Positions 16,766 to 25,472 of a DNA stretch of 56,489 bases are shown piece after piece (position 1 is the stretch's first letter; the number at the start of each line of letters is the position of its first letter). Below the pieces are notes generated by a model. That model saw nothing but the letters and a program-made list of their open reading frames with translations. It did no database searches and was not told where the DNA came from. The stretch comes from Sulfurimonas sp. SAG-AH-194-L11. Its GTDB lineage: Bacteria; Campylobacterota; Campylobacteria; Campylobacterales; Sulfurimonadaceae. The stretch is from the NCBI RefSeq assembly GCF_029215995.1, contig NZ_JAEMVB010000011.1, forward strand, positions 1 to 56,489. The letters are read 5' to 3'. The position numbers and the translations under genes are program-made.

Positions 16766-19192
16766 ATGGAGTACTTTGTATTGCTTAAGTATCACAAGTT
16801 TTTTCAGTTAAGTGCTCTTAGTAGTATTTTCTTTTTCTTTATTGCATGTGATGATACATCTTTTTTAAACGATGAGTTAGCAAGACAATCTACTAAAAGT
16901 ATTACTAGTATTAATTATGTAGTTTTCCCAAATTTTCAAGAAGGTAATATATCGATTATTAGTGTTGAAGATAAGAGTGTAATATTTAAGACAAAGGTGA
17001 ATAGTGATGGCTCTTTTTTAGTAGATATCAATAGCACAAGAGATAAAGATAGCCTTATATTAGTAAAAGTAGACACATTAACTTTACAAACATACACTAG
17101 CTTAGCTGATTTACAAGAAGGTATTACTATTAATGCTTTTACAAGTTTAGCGAGTCTAGTGATATCCCCAGAAGACAATAGCATAATCATAATGGATAAA
17201 CTCTCTAGCTATGCAAAAAAGCTGTTTCGTTCTTCTCTTAATGGTGATGAACTTATAGATTATAGGGATTTAAATAGCTATAATCCAACAACCACTCCTA
17301 AGAATTCTCTTATAAACCCAAATATAAATACTCACATGCAAGAGAGTGCTTATTATGATGCTATTTTGAATGATGAAAATCTTAGCATTTTTATTACTCA
17401 AGATATAGATAATGATGGTTTAACTTGGGAAGATGAGATTTTAATAGGCTCTAGTTTAACAAGTAATGATACAGATAATGATGGCATATTTGATAAGGAT
17501 GAAGTACTCTTAGGCTTAGATCCCACAAATAAGGATAGCGACTTTGATGGATTATTAGATAATGAAGAGTTGGCAGGAGTAACAAGTCCGCTCTTAAGTG
17601 ACAGTGATGGGGATTTTTTTTCAGATTCTTATGAGTTACTTATAGGGAGTAACCCCTTAGAAGCAGATGAAAATGCTAATGGAATTTTAGATGGACTCGA
17701 TGGTGATCCACTTTTTAAATATCAGTGGCATTTAAAAAGTAATGGTGATATTGTAAGTAACACAAGTAGAGTTGCAACGATAATTGGAAACGATTTAAAT
17801 ATTTTAGATGTTTATAGATACCAAAGAGGTGATGCAAGTACTATCATTCAAGTTGTAGATACAGGTGTAGAACTTATACATGAAGATTTAAATGTAGATA
17901 CGGCTTATTCTAGAAACTCTATCAATGGCACCAATGACCCTAGTCCAACAAACCCAGTATCTAGAGTTAATAAAATATCTCCTACTGAAGTTGGGCATGG
18001 TACAGCTGTAGCAGGGATAATTGCTGCAAAAGCCAACAATGGTTTAGGGCTTAGAGGAGTAGTACCAAATGCAACTATAGCAGGGAGTAATTGGTTAGAA
18101 GAGCAATCAATTGAAGAGTTGGACATTCTCTGGTATAACTCTTTAAATGCTAACGAAATCCTTGTGAGTAATAATAGTTGGGGTACCTATATGTCAAAAG
18201 ATAAAAATTTTGAAGATATTTTGAGACTTGCTTCAGAGCAATTGAGAGATGGAAAAGGAAGAATTTTTACTTTTGCTTCGGGTAATGATAGAGAAATTTA
18301 TGGTAATGCAAATTTGTCATATATTGCTAACAACAGATATGCGATTACAGTAGCATCTTTAAATCATGAAAACAGATACTCTTACTACTCAAATCCTGGA
18401 AGTAATATACTTGTAAGTGCTTATGGGGGGTCATCGTATGAGCTGGCTCCAACAATAGCGACGACTCTTTTAACAGGTCAATCTTATTATGAAAATGAAC
18501 TAGGTTCTTCTTTAGGTGCAATTACATTTGATGATGATTATGCTAGAAGTTATACCTTTGCGATGAATGGAACAAGTGCAGCAACTCCTATGGTCTCAGG
18601 TGCAATAGCATTAACACTGACATCATGTCCAAATTTAACATGGAGAGATGTCAGGTGGCTTCTTTCCTATACCTCTAAGATGATAGATATAGAAGATGAA
18701 AACTGGGTGAAAAATAGTGCTGGTAGAAGTCATAATATAAACTATGGATATGGACTTATTGATACGGATAGTATGATTCAAGAGTGTAGAAGCAAGTACT
18801 ATACACTACTTACAGAGGAACTCTCAGCAGAAGTTCTCAAAAATAGTCTAAATTTGTATATACCAGATAATAATGTATCTCAAAATATTACTATTGACTT
18901 TGTTGAAGATTTTGTTATTGAGTGGGTTGAGTTAAATATTGACAGTAACCATCCATATGCAGGTGATTATGAGATAAGTTTAACTTCTTCAAGTGGAACA
19001 ACAACACAAATAGTAGCACCAAATGAATTACGAAGTGATTATTATAATGGTGGCTTTAGATTTTCATCAGCTGCATTTATGGGTGAAAAAAGCAAGGGAG
19101 AATGGAAAGTGTCTATTACAGATAGACTGAGTTTAGATAGCGGAACTATAACTTCTGTAGGCTTAAAAATATATGGACATGGAGATAACTAA
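16766..19192 (+). CDS. Kexin-like S8 serine protease lipoprotein with P domain
   Basis: A secreted subtilisin-family protease of about 808 residues. The signal peptide ends at a lipobox-like FFFIAC. An N-terminal beta-rich region (about 30-200) is followed by thrombospondin-type-3/calcium-binding repeats (about 215-320: DIDNDGLTWEDE, DTDNDGIFDKDE, DSDFDGLLDNEE, DSDGDFFSDSYE). The S8 domain has Asp365 (VVDTG), His411 (GHGTAV), the oxyanion Asn (NNSWG) and Ser604 (NGTSAATP). A P domain ends the protein (GEWKVSITD). No I9 propeptide is visible. The start is uncertain: ATG 16766 lacks a ribosome site, while TTG 16781 has GGAG 9 nt upstream and still gives the lipoprotein signal. The next gene, 2 nt on, may encode its chaperone. 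Confidence 0.88.
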   Translation: MEYFVLLKYHKFFQLSALSSIFFFFIACDDTSFLNDELARQSTKSITSINYVVFPNFQEGNISIISVEDKSVIFKTKVNSDGSFLVDINSTRDKDSLILVKVDTLTLQTYTSLADLQEGITINAFTSLASLVISPEDNSIIIMDKLSSYAKKLFRSSLNGDELIDYRDLNSYNPTTTPKNSLINPNINTHMQESAYYDAILNDENLSIFITQDIDNDGLTWEDEILIGSSLTSNDTDNDGIFDKDEVLLGLDPTNKDSDFDGLLDNEELAGVTSPLLSDSDGDFFSDSYELLIGSNPLEADENANGILDGLDGDPLFKYQWHLKSNGDIVSNTSRVATIIGNDLNILDVYRYQRGDASTIIQVVDTGVELIHEDLNVDTAYSRNSINGTNDPSPTNPVSRVNKISPTEVGHGTAVAGIIAAKANNGLGLRGVVPNATIAGSNWLEEQSIEELDILWYNSLNANEILVSNNSWGTYMSKDKNFEDILRLASEQLRDGKGRIFTFASGNDREIYGNANLSYIANNRYAITVASLNHENRYSYYSNPGSNILVSAYGGSSYELAPTIATTLLTGQSYYENELGSSLGAITFDDDYARSYTFAMNGTSAATPMVSGAIALTLTSCPNLTWRDVRWLLSYTSKMIDIEDENWVKNSAGRSHNINYGYGLIDTDSMIQECRSKYYTLLTEELSAEVLKNSLNLYIPDNNVSQNITIDFVEDFVIEWVELNIDSNHPYAGDYEISLTSSSGTTTQIVAPNELRSDYYNGGFRFSSAAFMGEKSKGEWKVSITDRLSLDSGTITSVGLKIYGHGDN

Positions 19193-19194
19193 TT

Positions 19195-19524
19195 ATGAAA
19201 ACATTACTATTTGTATTTTTGACAACGATACTTTATGCAAATTCTTATACTGATTTAAATAACTATAAAAAAAACCATCCATCAATCAAGGTAGAAGAGA
19301 AAAATGGTGACTTTATCCTCCGCTTTAAAGATATAAACAGATTTAATTTTGATGAATTTGAAAAAGAATATAATGTGGAATTTAAATTTTGTATAGCAGA
19401 TGGCATCTGTATATTTTCTCCATTATTTAACGGGAACATCAGTGCAACACTTCTACAAATGCGTAAACGAGAAGATTTATTATCTGTTGAGATATACAAA
19501 AAATATAATATGCAAAGTTATTGA
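19195..19524 (+). CDS. Small secreted protein, candidate external propeptide/chaperone of the S8 protease
   Basis: A 109-residue protein with a signal peptide (MKTLLFVFLTTILYA). The mature part reads as beta-alpha-beta-beta-alpha-beta: strand GDFILRFKD, helix FDEFEKEYNV, strands FKFCIADGICIFS, helix SATLLQMRKREDLL, strand SVEIYKKY. This order, and the ending 'L..L.....vlsVE', resemble the inhibitor I9/subtilisin propeptide fold. It starts 2 nt after the protease stop. In Aeromonas sobria the kexin-like protease ASP lacks a propeptide and needs ORF2, encoded directly downstream, as an external chaperone; this arrangement is the same. The assignment is inference; two Cys could form a disulfide. 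Confidence 0.55.
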   Translation: MKTLLFVFLTTILYANSYTDLNNYKKNHPSIKVEEKNGDFILRFKDINRFNFDEFEKEYNVEFKFCIADGICIFSPLFNGNISATLLQMRKREDLLSVEIYKKYNMQSY

Positions 19525-19582
19525 TTAATGATGGAACCCTTTTTGCTTTATTTATAAAAAACCATCCAAAAAGGTAGGAGAT

Positions 19583-20386
19583 ATGAACATTGTATTGTGT
19601 AATAATCTGATTCTTATAACGACGGATTTTGCAACATTAAATACACCTTGGATGAATGACTTTTTAAATCATCATTCACGAGGTATGCTCTTTTTACCAA
19701 AAGCAGTGCTAGTGTTTCGTAATGAAACACTAACAGAGGTGAGAAAAGAGTTTTTACAGCAACTGAGTGAACATCATGCAAAAATACATGACTTTAATCA
19801 TGAGTTTTTTCTTAGAAGTATGTTGAAGTTTGGAACACAGCCTATAAAAATAGAGTTAGAGAAACTACAAGAGCCAGAAGTTATAAAAGTAAACCTCTAT
19901 GCATATGACAAAGATACGGTGCTGATTTCACTAAAGTCACCTAACTCATGGGTACTAAACTATATGCGTTCACAGTTAGAAGTTTATGTAGAACGAGGAA
20001 CAGACCTATCTCTTGTTATAGATGTGTCAGACTTTAAAGCAAAAGCAAGGCTTGAGAGGGCACTCAATAAGCGTCATATTTTGCATTATGAAATTCAGTA
20101 CACATATGATAATCATTTTATGTCTAAACTTTATAGTGATTTTGCTAGTTTTAGTTTTGGAGATTTATGTAAGGAAGAAGAAGAGGATGAGAACAAACTT
20201 TTTTATACTGTTTTAGAGTGTCCTGTAGGTGCGAGTCAAGATGCACTTAAAAAGTCATATAAGAAACTTACAAAAGTGTATCATCCTGATAAGATAATTC
20301 ACGAGTCTCCACATATGGTAGAGCACTATACTCAAAAGTTTCAACTACTCCAAGAAGCATATACAGCTTTACGAATTGTAAGTTAA
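19583..20386 (+). CDS. C-terminal J-domain protein
   Basis: A 267-residue cytoplasmic protein. The last 65 residues form a J domain with the HPD motif (KKLTKVYHPDKI) that would stimulate the ATPase of DnaK. The first 190 residues are not recognised; they contain mixed alpha/beta segments and no membrane helix, zinc finger or Gly/Phe region, so this is a class III J protein with its client domain at the N-terminus. The ATG has AAGGTAGGAGAT upstream, a strong ribosome site. It is 58 bp after the chaperone-like gene and may be co-transcribed with it. It converges on the DUF234 gene. Confidence 0.82.
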   Translation: MNIVLCNNLILITTDFATLNTPWMNDFLNHHSRGMLFLPKAVLVFRNETLTEVRKEFLQQLSEHHAKIHDFNHEFFLRSMLKFGTQPIKIELEKLQEPEVIKVNLYAYDKDTVLISLKSPNSWVLNYMRSQLEVYVERGTDLSLVIDVSDFKAKARLERALNKRHILHYEIQYTYDNHFMSKLYSDFASFSFGDLCKEEEEDENKLFYTVLECPVGASQDALKKSYKKLTKVYHPDKIIHESPHMVEHYTQKFQLLQEAYTALRIVS

Positions 20387-20403
20387 GGGTTTTAGAGTTA
20401 GCC

Positions 20404-21342
20404 CTAAATAAAGTTCTCTATAAGCTCATCTTTAGAGCTACTTTTTACTAATGCTTCAAAATCTTCACAACTATAAAGAGCAAGAGAACTTCCTTTGAGT
20501 TGTTGTAACTCTTTACTAAAACCCCGTTTAGAAAAGAGGATGATTTGAGAGGGAAGAATATCTAGCTTCACACACTTTTCGCGTAGTTTATGTAACTCTT
20601 TTTTGTTGATGATATGATTTGTCCATTTACATTCGCTTACATATATCTTGTTATCATCGGTAAGTGTTAGAATATCTATCTCTAAGTGTGCATCCCAGTA
20701 ACTTCCAGAACTTATAATCTGTGCATCTCTGAGGTTGTAGTTAAGCAAAACCTCACTTAATTCCTCAAAAATGAGACTTGTATAACTATTTAAATGCGCT
20801 GCTATATTTGCATGTAGGGGCTCATAGTCTTTATTTTTGATATTTTTTATCTGAGGCGCTATGAAGTAAAACCAAAACCTTACAAAAGGATGAGAAAAAA
20901 GTACTTTGTGAGAAACTCTATGTCTTGCATCACGGCGTTTGAGTTTTGCACTTGGGTTTGCCTCTCTTGGATGGCGTTCACGAGAGTACTCCATCTGTAT
21001 AAGACCGACATCTTGAAGGTAGTTGAGTGCTCCTCCACCATTGCCATTGTTGAGTCCAGCTCTCTTAAATGCAGAGAAAATTCTTCTATCACCTACTGCA
21101 AGCGCTTGAAGTAGGCGTTTATGAGTTGGTTCTGTATCTATTAACACATTTATTTTTTCGTTTAAAATGTCAAAATTTTCAACTATTAACTCTTGAATCA
21201 ATTCATTGATAGGTTTAGAAGTATCTATATCCCATCCTAAACCACCAAAAATAGAGAAGTAGGAGATTTGAATCTCCATATCATCCGGATAGTTACGAAA
21301 ATAAAAGGAGCGAAACTGCTCAAGAAGTTTAGAGTTTGTCAT
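20404..21342 (-). CDS. Stand-alone DUF234 protein with PD-(D/E)xK nuclease-like domain
   Basis: About 312 residues. The first part is helical, with a winged-helix-like stretch containing LLQALAVGDRRIFSAFKRAG and ALNYLQDVGLI, then FSHPFVRFWFYFIAP, the hallmark of the DUF234 C-terminal region of archaeal-type ATPases. The second part has LEIDILTLTDDNKIYVSECKW: an Asp, a turn, and E-C-K, which fits a PD-(D/E)xK nuclease core. The AAA ATPase domain normally found before DUF234 is missing. The start is unsure: ATG 21342 has no clear ribosome site, and GTG 21399 (331 residues) would overlap the polymerase gene by 11 nt. Either way it is coupled to the Y-family polymerase. Confidence 0.68.
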   Translation of the reverse strand: MTNSKLLEQFRSFYFRNYPDDMEIQISYFSIFGGLGWDIDTSKPINELIQELIVENFDILNEKINVLIDTEPTHKRLLQALAVGDRRIFSAFKRAGLNNGNGGGALNYLQDVGLIQMEYSRERHPREANPSAKLKRRDARHRVSHKVLFSHPFVRFWFYFIAPQIKNIKNKDYEPLHANIAAHLNSYTSLIFEELSEVLLNYNLRDAQIISSGSYWDAHLEIDILTLTDDNKIYVSECKWTNHIINKKELHKLREKCVKLDILPSQIILFSKRGFSKELQQLKGSSLALYSCEDFEALVKSSSKDELIENFI

Positions 21343-21388
21343 AGCAGATATTGTAGCACAATTAAGTAAGGGAGCATAACAAACTTCA

Positions 21389-22660
21389 TTACATTTCACT
21401 CCCCCATTTTAATGTATCTATGCCATATCGCTCTCGTAAAATCTGTGTCTGTTCTGTAAGCTTTTTCATCTTTTGCTCCTCATGAAAACCGATGAGAGAG
21501 AGCTCTTTTTTTGAATCCCTTGTAAAACTAGAACAGTTGATACTGAGATTTATAATCTTAAGTCTTTTTTGTGTATCTGCTTCGTTAAAAAGTTTGAGAC
21601 ATAAAGAGTCAAACTTCTTTTCAGTGAAAAGCTCTGCAAGTGAGATGTTTTTATGAGATTTTTGATTCATTTCGTAACGTATACCTAAGTGAAAAACAGT
21701 TGGTATGACATTTAATTTTAAAACAGCATAGGAGAGATGGCGAGCAAGTATATGCACACGGCGTTTAAGCTCTACTCTATCATACAAAGGGTCCATGGTT
21801 CGGCTAATCCCAATGGACTTTCTTTTATGTGTTGTTTTTATGGGTGCATCTACTTCACCATTTATGCGCCTGTAGAGGTCTTTTGCATAAGGTCCCCATG
21901 ACTCTAAAGTCCCTCTACGTTTACGAATATCACCAAGAGTATGAATCTGAGCTGAGTGAAGTTTATGTTTCATGCTTTTTCCGATTCCTGCAAACTTTCC
22001 AACAGCGATAGGATTTACAAATGCATCAAAGTTATACTTATCTATGACTCTACAGCCAAAAGGTTTGGCATAAGTAGTTGCAAGTTTTGCTATGTATCTT
22101 GTAGGAGCAGCACCTATAGAGACGGGAAGTTTTATAACGCGAAGAATCTCATGTCGAAGAGAATCAATAAAGGCAGGTATATCCTCATCTTCAACCCATC
22201 CGCTCAAATCTCCATAAAACTCATCTATACTTGCCTGTTCAACTAGCGGTATTTTAGAGCATAAAAACTCATGAAGTTCATGTGAAAGTTTTTGATAGAG
22301 GGACATATTGGGTGCTTTTATGATGAGATGAGGGCAGAGTTGTAATGCCTCACGAATAGTCATGGCAGTTTTTATGCCAAATGAGCGAGCTTCATATGAA
22401 GATGTAGTTAAAATACCTCGTATTTTCCCATCTTCATCTCTAAAAGAGGCTATATCATCGTCTTTCTTTTCATAAGCCTTGTAAAAGGTAGGCACAAAAC
22501 TTCCAGAGTTAAGAAAGTTGACAGTCTGGTTTTTCGCATCTTTGTTAAATATTTTAGTATCACTTCTGCCACCTATTGCCACAGCCTTATGCTCTAACTC
22601 AGGCTCTTGTATGCGAGCAGCACTAACAAAAAAACAGTCTATATCTATGTGTATTTTCAC
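21389..22660 (-). CDS. dinB: Y-family DNA polymerase (DinB/Pol IV-like)
   Basis: A 423-residue translesion polymerase. The catalytic carboxylates are D6 (in HIDIDCFF) and D146-E147 (SIDEFYGDLSG); F11 is in the steric-gate position that excludes ribonucleotides. The fingers motif SSYEARSFGIKTAM, a helix-hairpin-helix segment (VGKFAGIGKSMKHKL) and a little-finger domain follow. Between IGGRSD and RGILTTSSYEAR there is an extra segment of about 45 residues compared with E. coli Pol IV. There is no C-terminal beta-clamp motif that I can identify with certainty. It is followed, with overlap or tight spacing, by a nuclease-like DUF234 gene, which suggests a joint DNA-repair or damage-tolerance role. 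Confidence 0.88.
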   Translation of the reverse strand: MKIHIDIDCFFVSAARIQEPELEHKAVAIGGRSDTKIFNKDAKNQTVNFLNSGSFVPTFYKAYEKKDDDIASFRDEDGKIRGILTTSSYEARSFGIKTAMTIREALQLCPHLIIKAPNMSLYQKLSHELHEFLCSKIPLVEQASIDEFYGDLSGWVEDEDIPAFIDSLRHEILRVIKLPVSIGAAPTRYIAKLATTYAKPFGCRVIDKYNFDAFVNPIAVGKFAGIGKSMKHKLHSAQIHTLGDIRKRRGTLESWGPYAKDLYRRINGEVDAPIKTTHKRKSIGISRTMDPLYDRVELKRRVHILARHLSYAVLKLNVIPTVFHLGIRYEMNQKSHKNISLAELFTEKKFDSLCLKLFNEADTQKRLKIINLSINCSSFTRDSKKELSLIGFHEEQKMKKLTEQTQILRERYGIDTLKWGSEM

Positions 22661-22845
22661 TTTATTTACCTATGATGGAAGTTTAATTTGTTACTAATAG
22701 TAGCAGGCTAATTTTAAAAGTTTAAAAAACATGGCATTTTGCCAATTTTTTTCATAATAAGTTAAAAGAATATCTCTTAATGTGTAGTTTTGAAGCAGTA
22801 GACTCTTTTATGACTTAATTAGTAGATATTTTAATGAAAATACAC

Positions 22846-22918
22846 TATAATTTCACAACTAAATTTTAGAGGATGTGTTACTAATTCACATTAACACTCT
22901 TAATTCAAAGGAAAAAAA
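22846..22918 (+). promoter_or_regulatory. Promoter -10 and leader with inverted repeat before fqrB
   Basis: TATAAT at 22846-22851 in CACTATAATTTCA is a good -10. It gives a leader of about 60 nt holding an inverted repeat GTGTTA (22875-22880) / TAACAC (22892-22897) with an 11-nt loop, then CAAAGGAAAAAAA before the ATG. The repeat could be an operator or a leader hairpin; the sequence does not decide. Confidence 0.5.
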
Positions 22919-23935
22919 ATGATTCACGAAAATGGAAAGATAGTAGACATCGCAATAATCGGAGCAGGACCTGGTGGAATGGCATCAGCTATAGAAGCAA
23001 AACTTGCAGGTGTTGAAAATATCGTTGTAATAGATAAAGCACCACATCACAACGACATGATTCATAAGTTTTACAAAAAAGGTAAACGTGTAGACAAAGA
23101 CTGGATGGGAATCAAGTTTGAGTTTACAGGTAATGTTTCATTTGAAGAGTGTTCTAAAGAAGAGTATATTCAACAAATGGATGATAAACTCAAAGCTGCA
23201 GGGGTACTTGATAAGTTCGAATATAACCATGACATTATTAGAGTAACTAAAAATGAAGATGGTCTTTTTGAGATGGTTTTTGGTCATGATAATGTAGCAG
23301 AAGGAATCGAAAGCCTTAAGGCTAAAAATGTAATTCTTTCAGTTGGACGCATGGGTAAACCAAATAAGCCAAAGTATAAATTTCCTAAAGATATTAGACC
23401 ATTACTAAACTTTAACCTTTCAAAAGTTCAAAATGGCGAAAGAGTTATGATTGTTGGTGGTGGAGATACTGCTGGTGAGTATGCTTATGGTTTAGTTGAG
23501 ATGGAAGGTATGGAAGATTGTGTTGTAACACTTAACTACCGTAAAGCTGAAATCACTCGAATGAACCCTCTAAACACTGAGATGTGTACAAAGTACTTAG
23601 ATAATGGTAAAATACTTAATAAAATGGGTGTTGATATCGAGAGTGTTGAGCCATCTGAGAATGGAAAAATTCAAGTAAACTTTACTGATGGTACAAATGC
23701 TGAGTATGATAGAGCAGTATATGCACTTGGTGGAACTACTCCAAAAGATTTACTTGTAAACTCAGGTGTTAAAACTGGTGAGTGGGATGTTCCTGTTTAT
23801 GATGAGAAAACATTTGAAACAAATGTTTCAGGTCTTTATACTATCGGTGATGTTGTTACTGATCAAGGTAGTATAGCTCTTGCATTCAACCATGCAAGTG
23901 AGGCTGTAAAAGATATTGCTTCTAAACTAAAATAA
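22919..23935 (+). CDS. fqrB: Flavodoxin:quinone reductase-like flavoprotein (FqrB family)
   Basis: A 338-residue FAD/NAD(P)-binding protein of the thioredoxin-reductase fold. FAD motif IIGAGPGGMASA (about 14-25), NAD(P) motif VMIVGGGDTAGEYA (about 178-191) and the late YTIGDVV are present. There is no redox-active CxxC, so it is not a thioredoxin reductase. KFYKKGKRVDKDW, SVGRMGKPNKPKYK and NYRKAEITRMN match the FqrB proteins of Helicobacter (HP1164) and Campylobacter (Cj0559), which move electrons between NADPH and flavodoxin next to pyruvate oxidation. That makes it a plausible partner for the NuoE/F-less complex I in this window. It has its own promoter and hairpin terminator. Confidence 0.8.
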   Translation: MIHENGKIVDIAIIGAGPGGMASAIEAKLAGVENIVVIDKAPHHNDMIHKFYKKGKRVDKDWMGIKFEFTGNVSFEECSKEEYIQQMDDKLKAAGVLDKFEYNHDIIRVTKNEDGLFEMVFGHDNVAEGIESLKAKNVILSVGRMGKPNKPKYKFPKDIRPLLNFNLSKVQNGERVMIVGGGDTAGEYAYGLVEMEGMEDCVVTLNYRKAEITRMNPLNTEMCTKYLDNGKILNKMGVDIESVEPSENGKIQVNFTDGTNAEYDRAVYALGGTTPKDLLVNSGVKTGEWDVPVYDEKTFETNVSGLYTIGDVVTDQGSIALAFNHASEAVKDIASKLK

Positions 23936-23942
23936 CTACTTT

Positions 23943-23967
23943 ATACTATGCCTTTTTGGCATAGTAT
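23943..23967 (+). terminator. Hairpin terminator after fqrB
   Basis: ATACTATGCC and GGCATAGTAT form a perfect 10-bp stem with a TTTTT loop, 7 bp after the fqrB stop codon. There is no long U-run behind it, but stem and location support a terminator or 3'-end stabiliser. Confidence 0.65.
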
Positions 23968-24038
23968 CTATATGTTCTACAACTTCTTCATTCATGCTAT
24001 AATTTCAAATATTTTTAAATAAAAACAAGGCAAGATTT

Positions 24039-24518
24039 ATGCTTCATATAAAATACAGCATGTTTATATTACTCTTTTTTCTAAGTGCTTGTAGTATTAA
24101 AAACTATACACATTCAGCATCAAAACTCATAATTATTAAAACAGCTAAACTAAAATTTGCAGACTTAGGTTACATAAAACATACAAATGATGCTATAAGA
24201 CTTGAACTTTTTGTAGCAGGAAACAATATGCAAAATATAGAAATAAACAATCTGATATGTCTTAATGAGGGCTGTATGGTTAAAAGTAGTTTTAATAGTG
24301 AGTATTTAAGTCAAAATTATCCTGATACAATTTTACAAAATATTGTTCTTGGACACACTATTTATGATAAGAAAAATTTTCAAAAAACTGCAGATGGGTT
24401 TGAGCAAAAGATACAAAATATAGATGTAAATATATACTATAAAGTAAGTGCAAATGAGATTTACTTTAAAGATAAAAAGAACAAGATACTATTTAAAATC
24501 AAGGATATAAAACAATGA
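24039..24518 (+). CDS. Small lipoprotein of unknown function
   Basis: A 159-residue protein with a lipoprotein signal ([13 protein letters not shown]; Cys at about 18). The mature protein is short, rich in Ile, Lys and Asn, and predicted to be beta-rich with one central segment [20 protein letters not shown] containing two Cys. It recalls small HP0838-type lipoproteins of this phylum, but I do not recognise it with confidence. The stop overlaps the nfo start by 4 nt (ATGA), so the two are translated together although no functional link is apparent. An internal start at MFILLFF (24060) is equally possible. Confidence 0.7.
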   Translation: MLHIKYSMFILLFFLSACSIKNYTHSASKLIIIKTAKLKFADLGYIKHTNDAIRLELFVAGNNMQNIEINNLICLNEGCMVKSSFNSEYLSQNYPDTILQNIVLGHTIYDKKNFQKTADGFEQKIQNIDVNIYYKVSANEIYFKDKKNKILFKIKDIKQ

Positions 24519-25408
24519 GTAAATCAAACAAGTTTGTAGGGGCACACTGCTCTGCGAGTGGTGGTGTTTTTAATGCAGTTGCAAATGCGCAAGCAATAGG
24601 GGCAAAAGCATTTGCTCTTTTTACTAAGAACCAACGCCAATGGGTTGCAAAAGAGTTAGATACTGAAACTATCGATAAATTTAAAAATGCCTTAGATAAA
24701 AGTGGTATTCTTCCTAAGCATATACTTCCACACGACTCCTACCTTATAAACTTAGGACATCCCGAAGTTGAAAAGTTAGAGAAATCAAGAACGGCATTTA
24801 TAGATGAGTTAGAGCGTTGTGCTTTACTTGGACTTGACCGACTGAACTTTCATCCTGGAAGCCATTTAGCGAAGGTGAAAAAGGCTGATAAAGAAAATAT
24901 AGAGATTATGAAACCTATAGAAGATGTATGTTTAGATGTAATCGCAGAGTCTATAAACATAGCACTTGATAAAACAAGTGGAGTGAGTGCAGTACTTGAG
25001 AATACTGCAGGACAAGGAAGTAACCTTGGTTGGCGTTTTGAGCACTTAGCACACATAATTGATAAGGTAGAAGATAAGTCTCGTATAGGTGTTTGTATAG
25101 ATACATGTCATATGTTTACAGCAGGGTATGACATAAGAACACGAGAGACTTATGATAAAACTTGGGAAGAGTTTGAGAAAGTTGTTGGATTTAAGTACCT
25201 TATGGGAATGCACATAAATGATTCTAAACCACCACTAGGTTCTCATGTAGACAGACACCACTCACTAGGAAAAGGTGAGATAGGACTTGATGCTTTTAAA
25301 TTTTTAATGCAAGATGAGCGCATGGATGACATCCCTCTTATTTTAGAGACAATAGATGAGACAATTTGGAAAGAAGAGATAGAACTGCTCTATAGTTTTG
25401 AAAAATAA
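24515..25408 (+). CDS. nfo: Endonuclease IV
   Basis: AP endonuclease of base-excision repair that cuts 5' to abasic sites. The 297-residue protein is of standard length for the Nfo TIM barrel and has the zinc-site motifs: [13 protein letters not shown] near the start, [39 protein letters not shown], and the C-terminal [20 protein letters not shown]. All expected His/Asp/Glu ligands appear. Overlap with the small lipoprotein gene suggests co-transcription. Confidence 0.95.
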   Translation: MSKSNKFVGAHCSASGGVFNAVANAQAIGAKAFALFTKNQRQWVAKELDTETIDKFKNALDKSGILPKHILPHDSYLINLGHPEVEKLEKSRTAFIDELERCALLGLDRLNFHPGSHLAKVKKADKENIEIMKPIEDVCLDVIAESINIALDKTSGVSAVLENTAGQGSNLGWRFEHLAHIIDKVEDKSRIGVCIDTCHMFTAGYDIRTRETYDKTWEEFEKVVGFKYLMGMHINDSKPPLGSHVDRHHSLGKGEIGLDAFKFLMQDERMDDIPLILETIDETIWKEEIELLYSFEK

Positions 25409-25472
25409 TTTATTTTTATAGTTATTTTGGTTAAACTAAAGTTAATTTTTTTAAATAAGGGAGGAGTTAGAT

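Noticed and set aside
19525..19582. CCTTTTT...AAAAAGG as terminator after the small secreted protein gene
   Set aside because: Arms of 7 bp are separated by about 30 nt; weak, and the downstream gene may be co-transcribed.
20880..21114. Frames on both strands inside the DUF234 gene
   Set aside because: Overlap a clearly coding frame in other phases, have no ribosome sites and no recognisable protein character; treated as shadows.
22732..22744. TGGCA-TTT-TGCCA followed by T-run as an intrinsic terminator
   Set aside because: No plus-strand gene lies before it (the upstream gene runs the other way), and the stem is only 5 bp; probably chance or part of a leader.
22919..23935. Thioredoxin reductase
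   Set aside because: No redox-active CxxC; the true trxB with CATC is at 51197-52138; motifs match FqrB.
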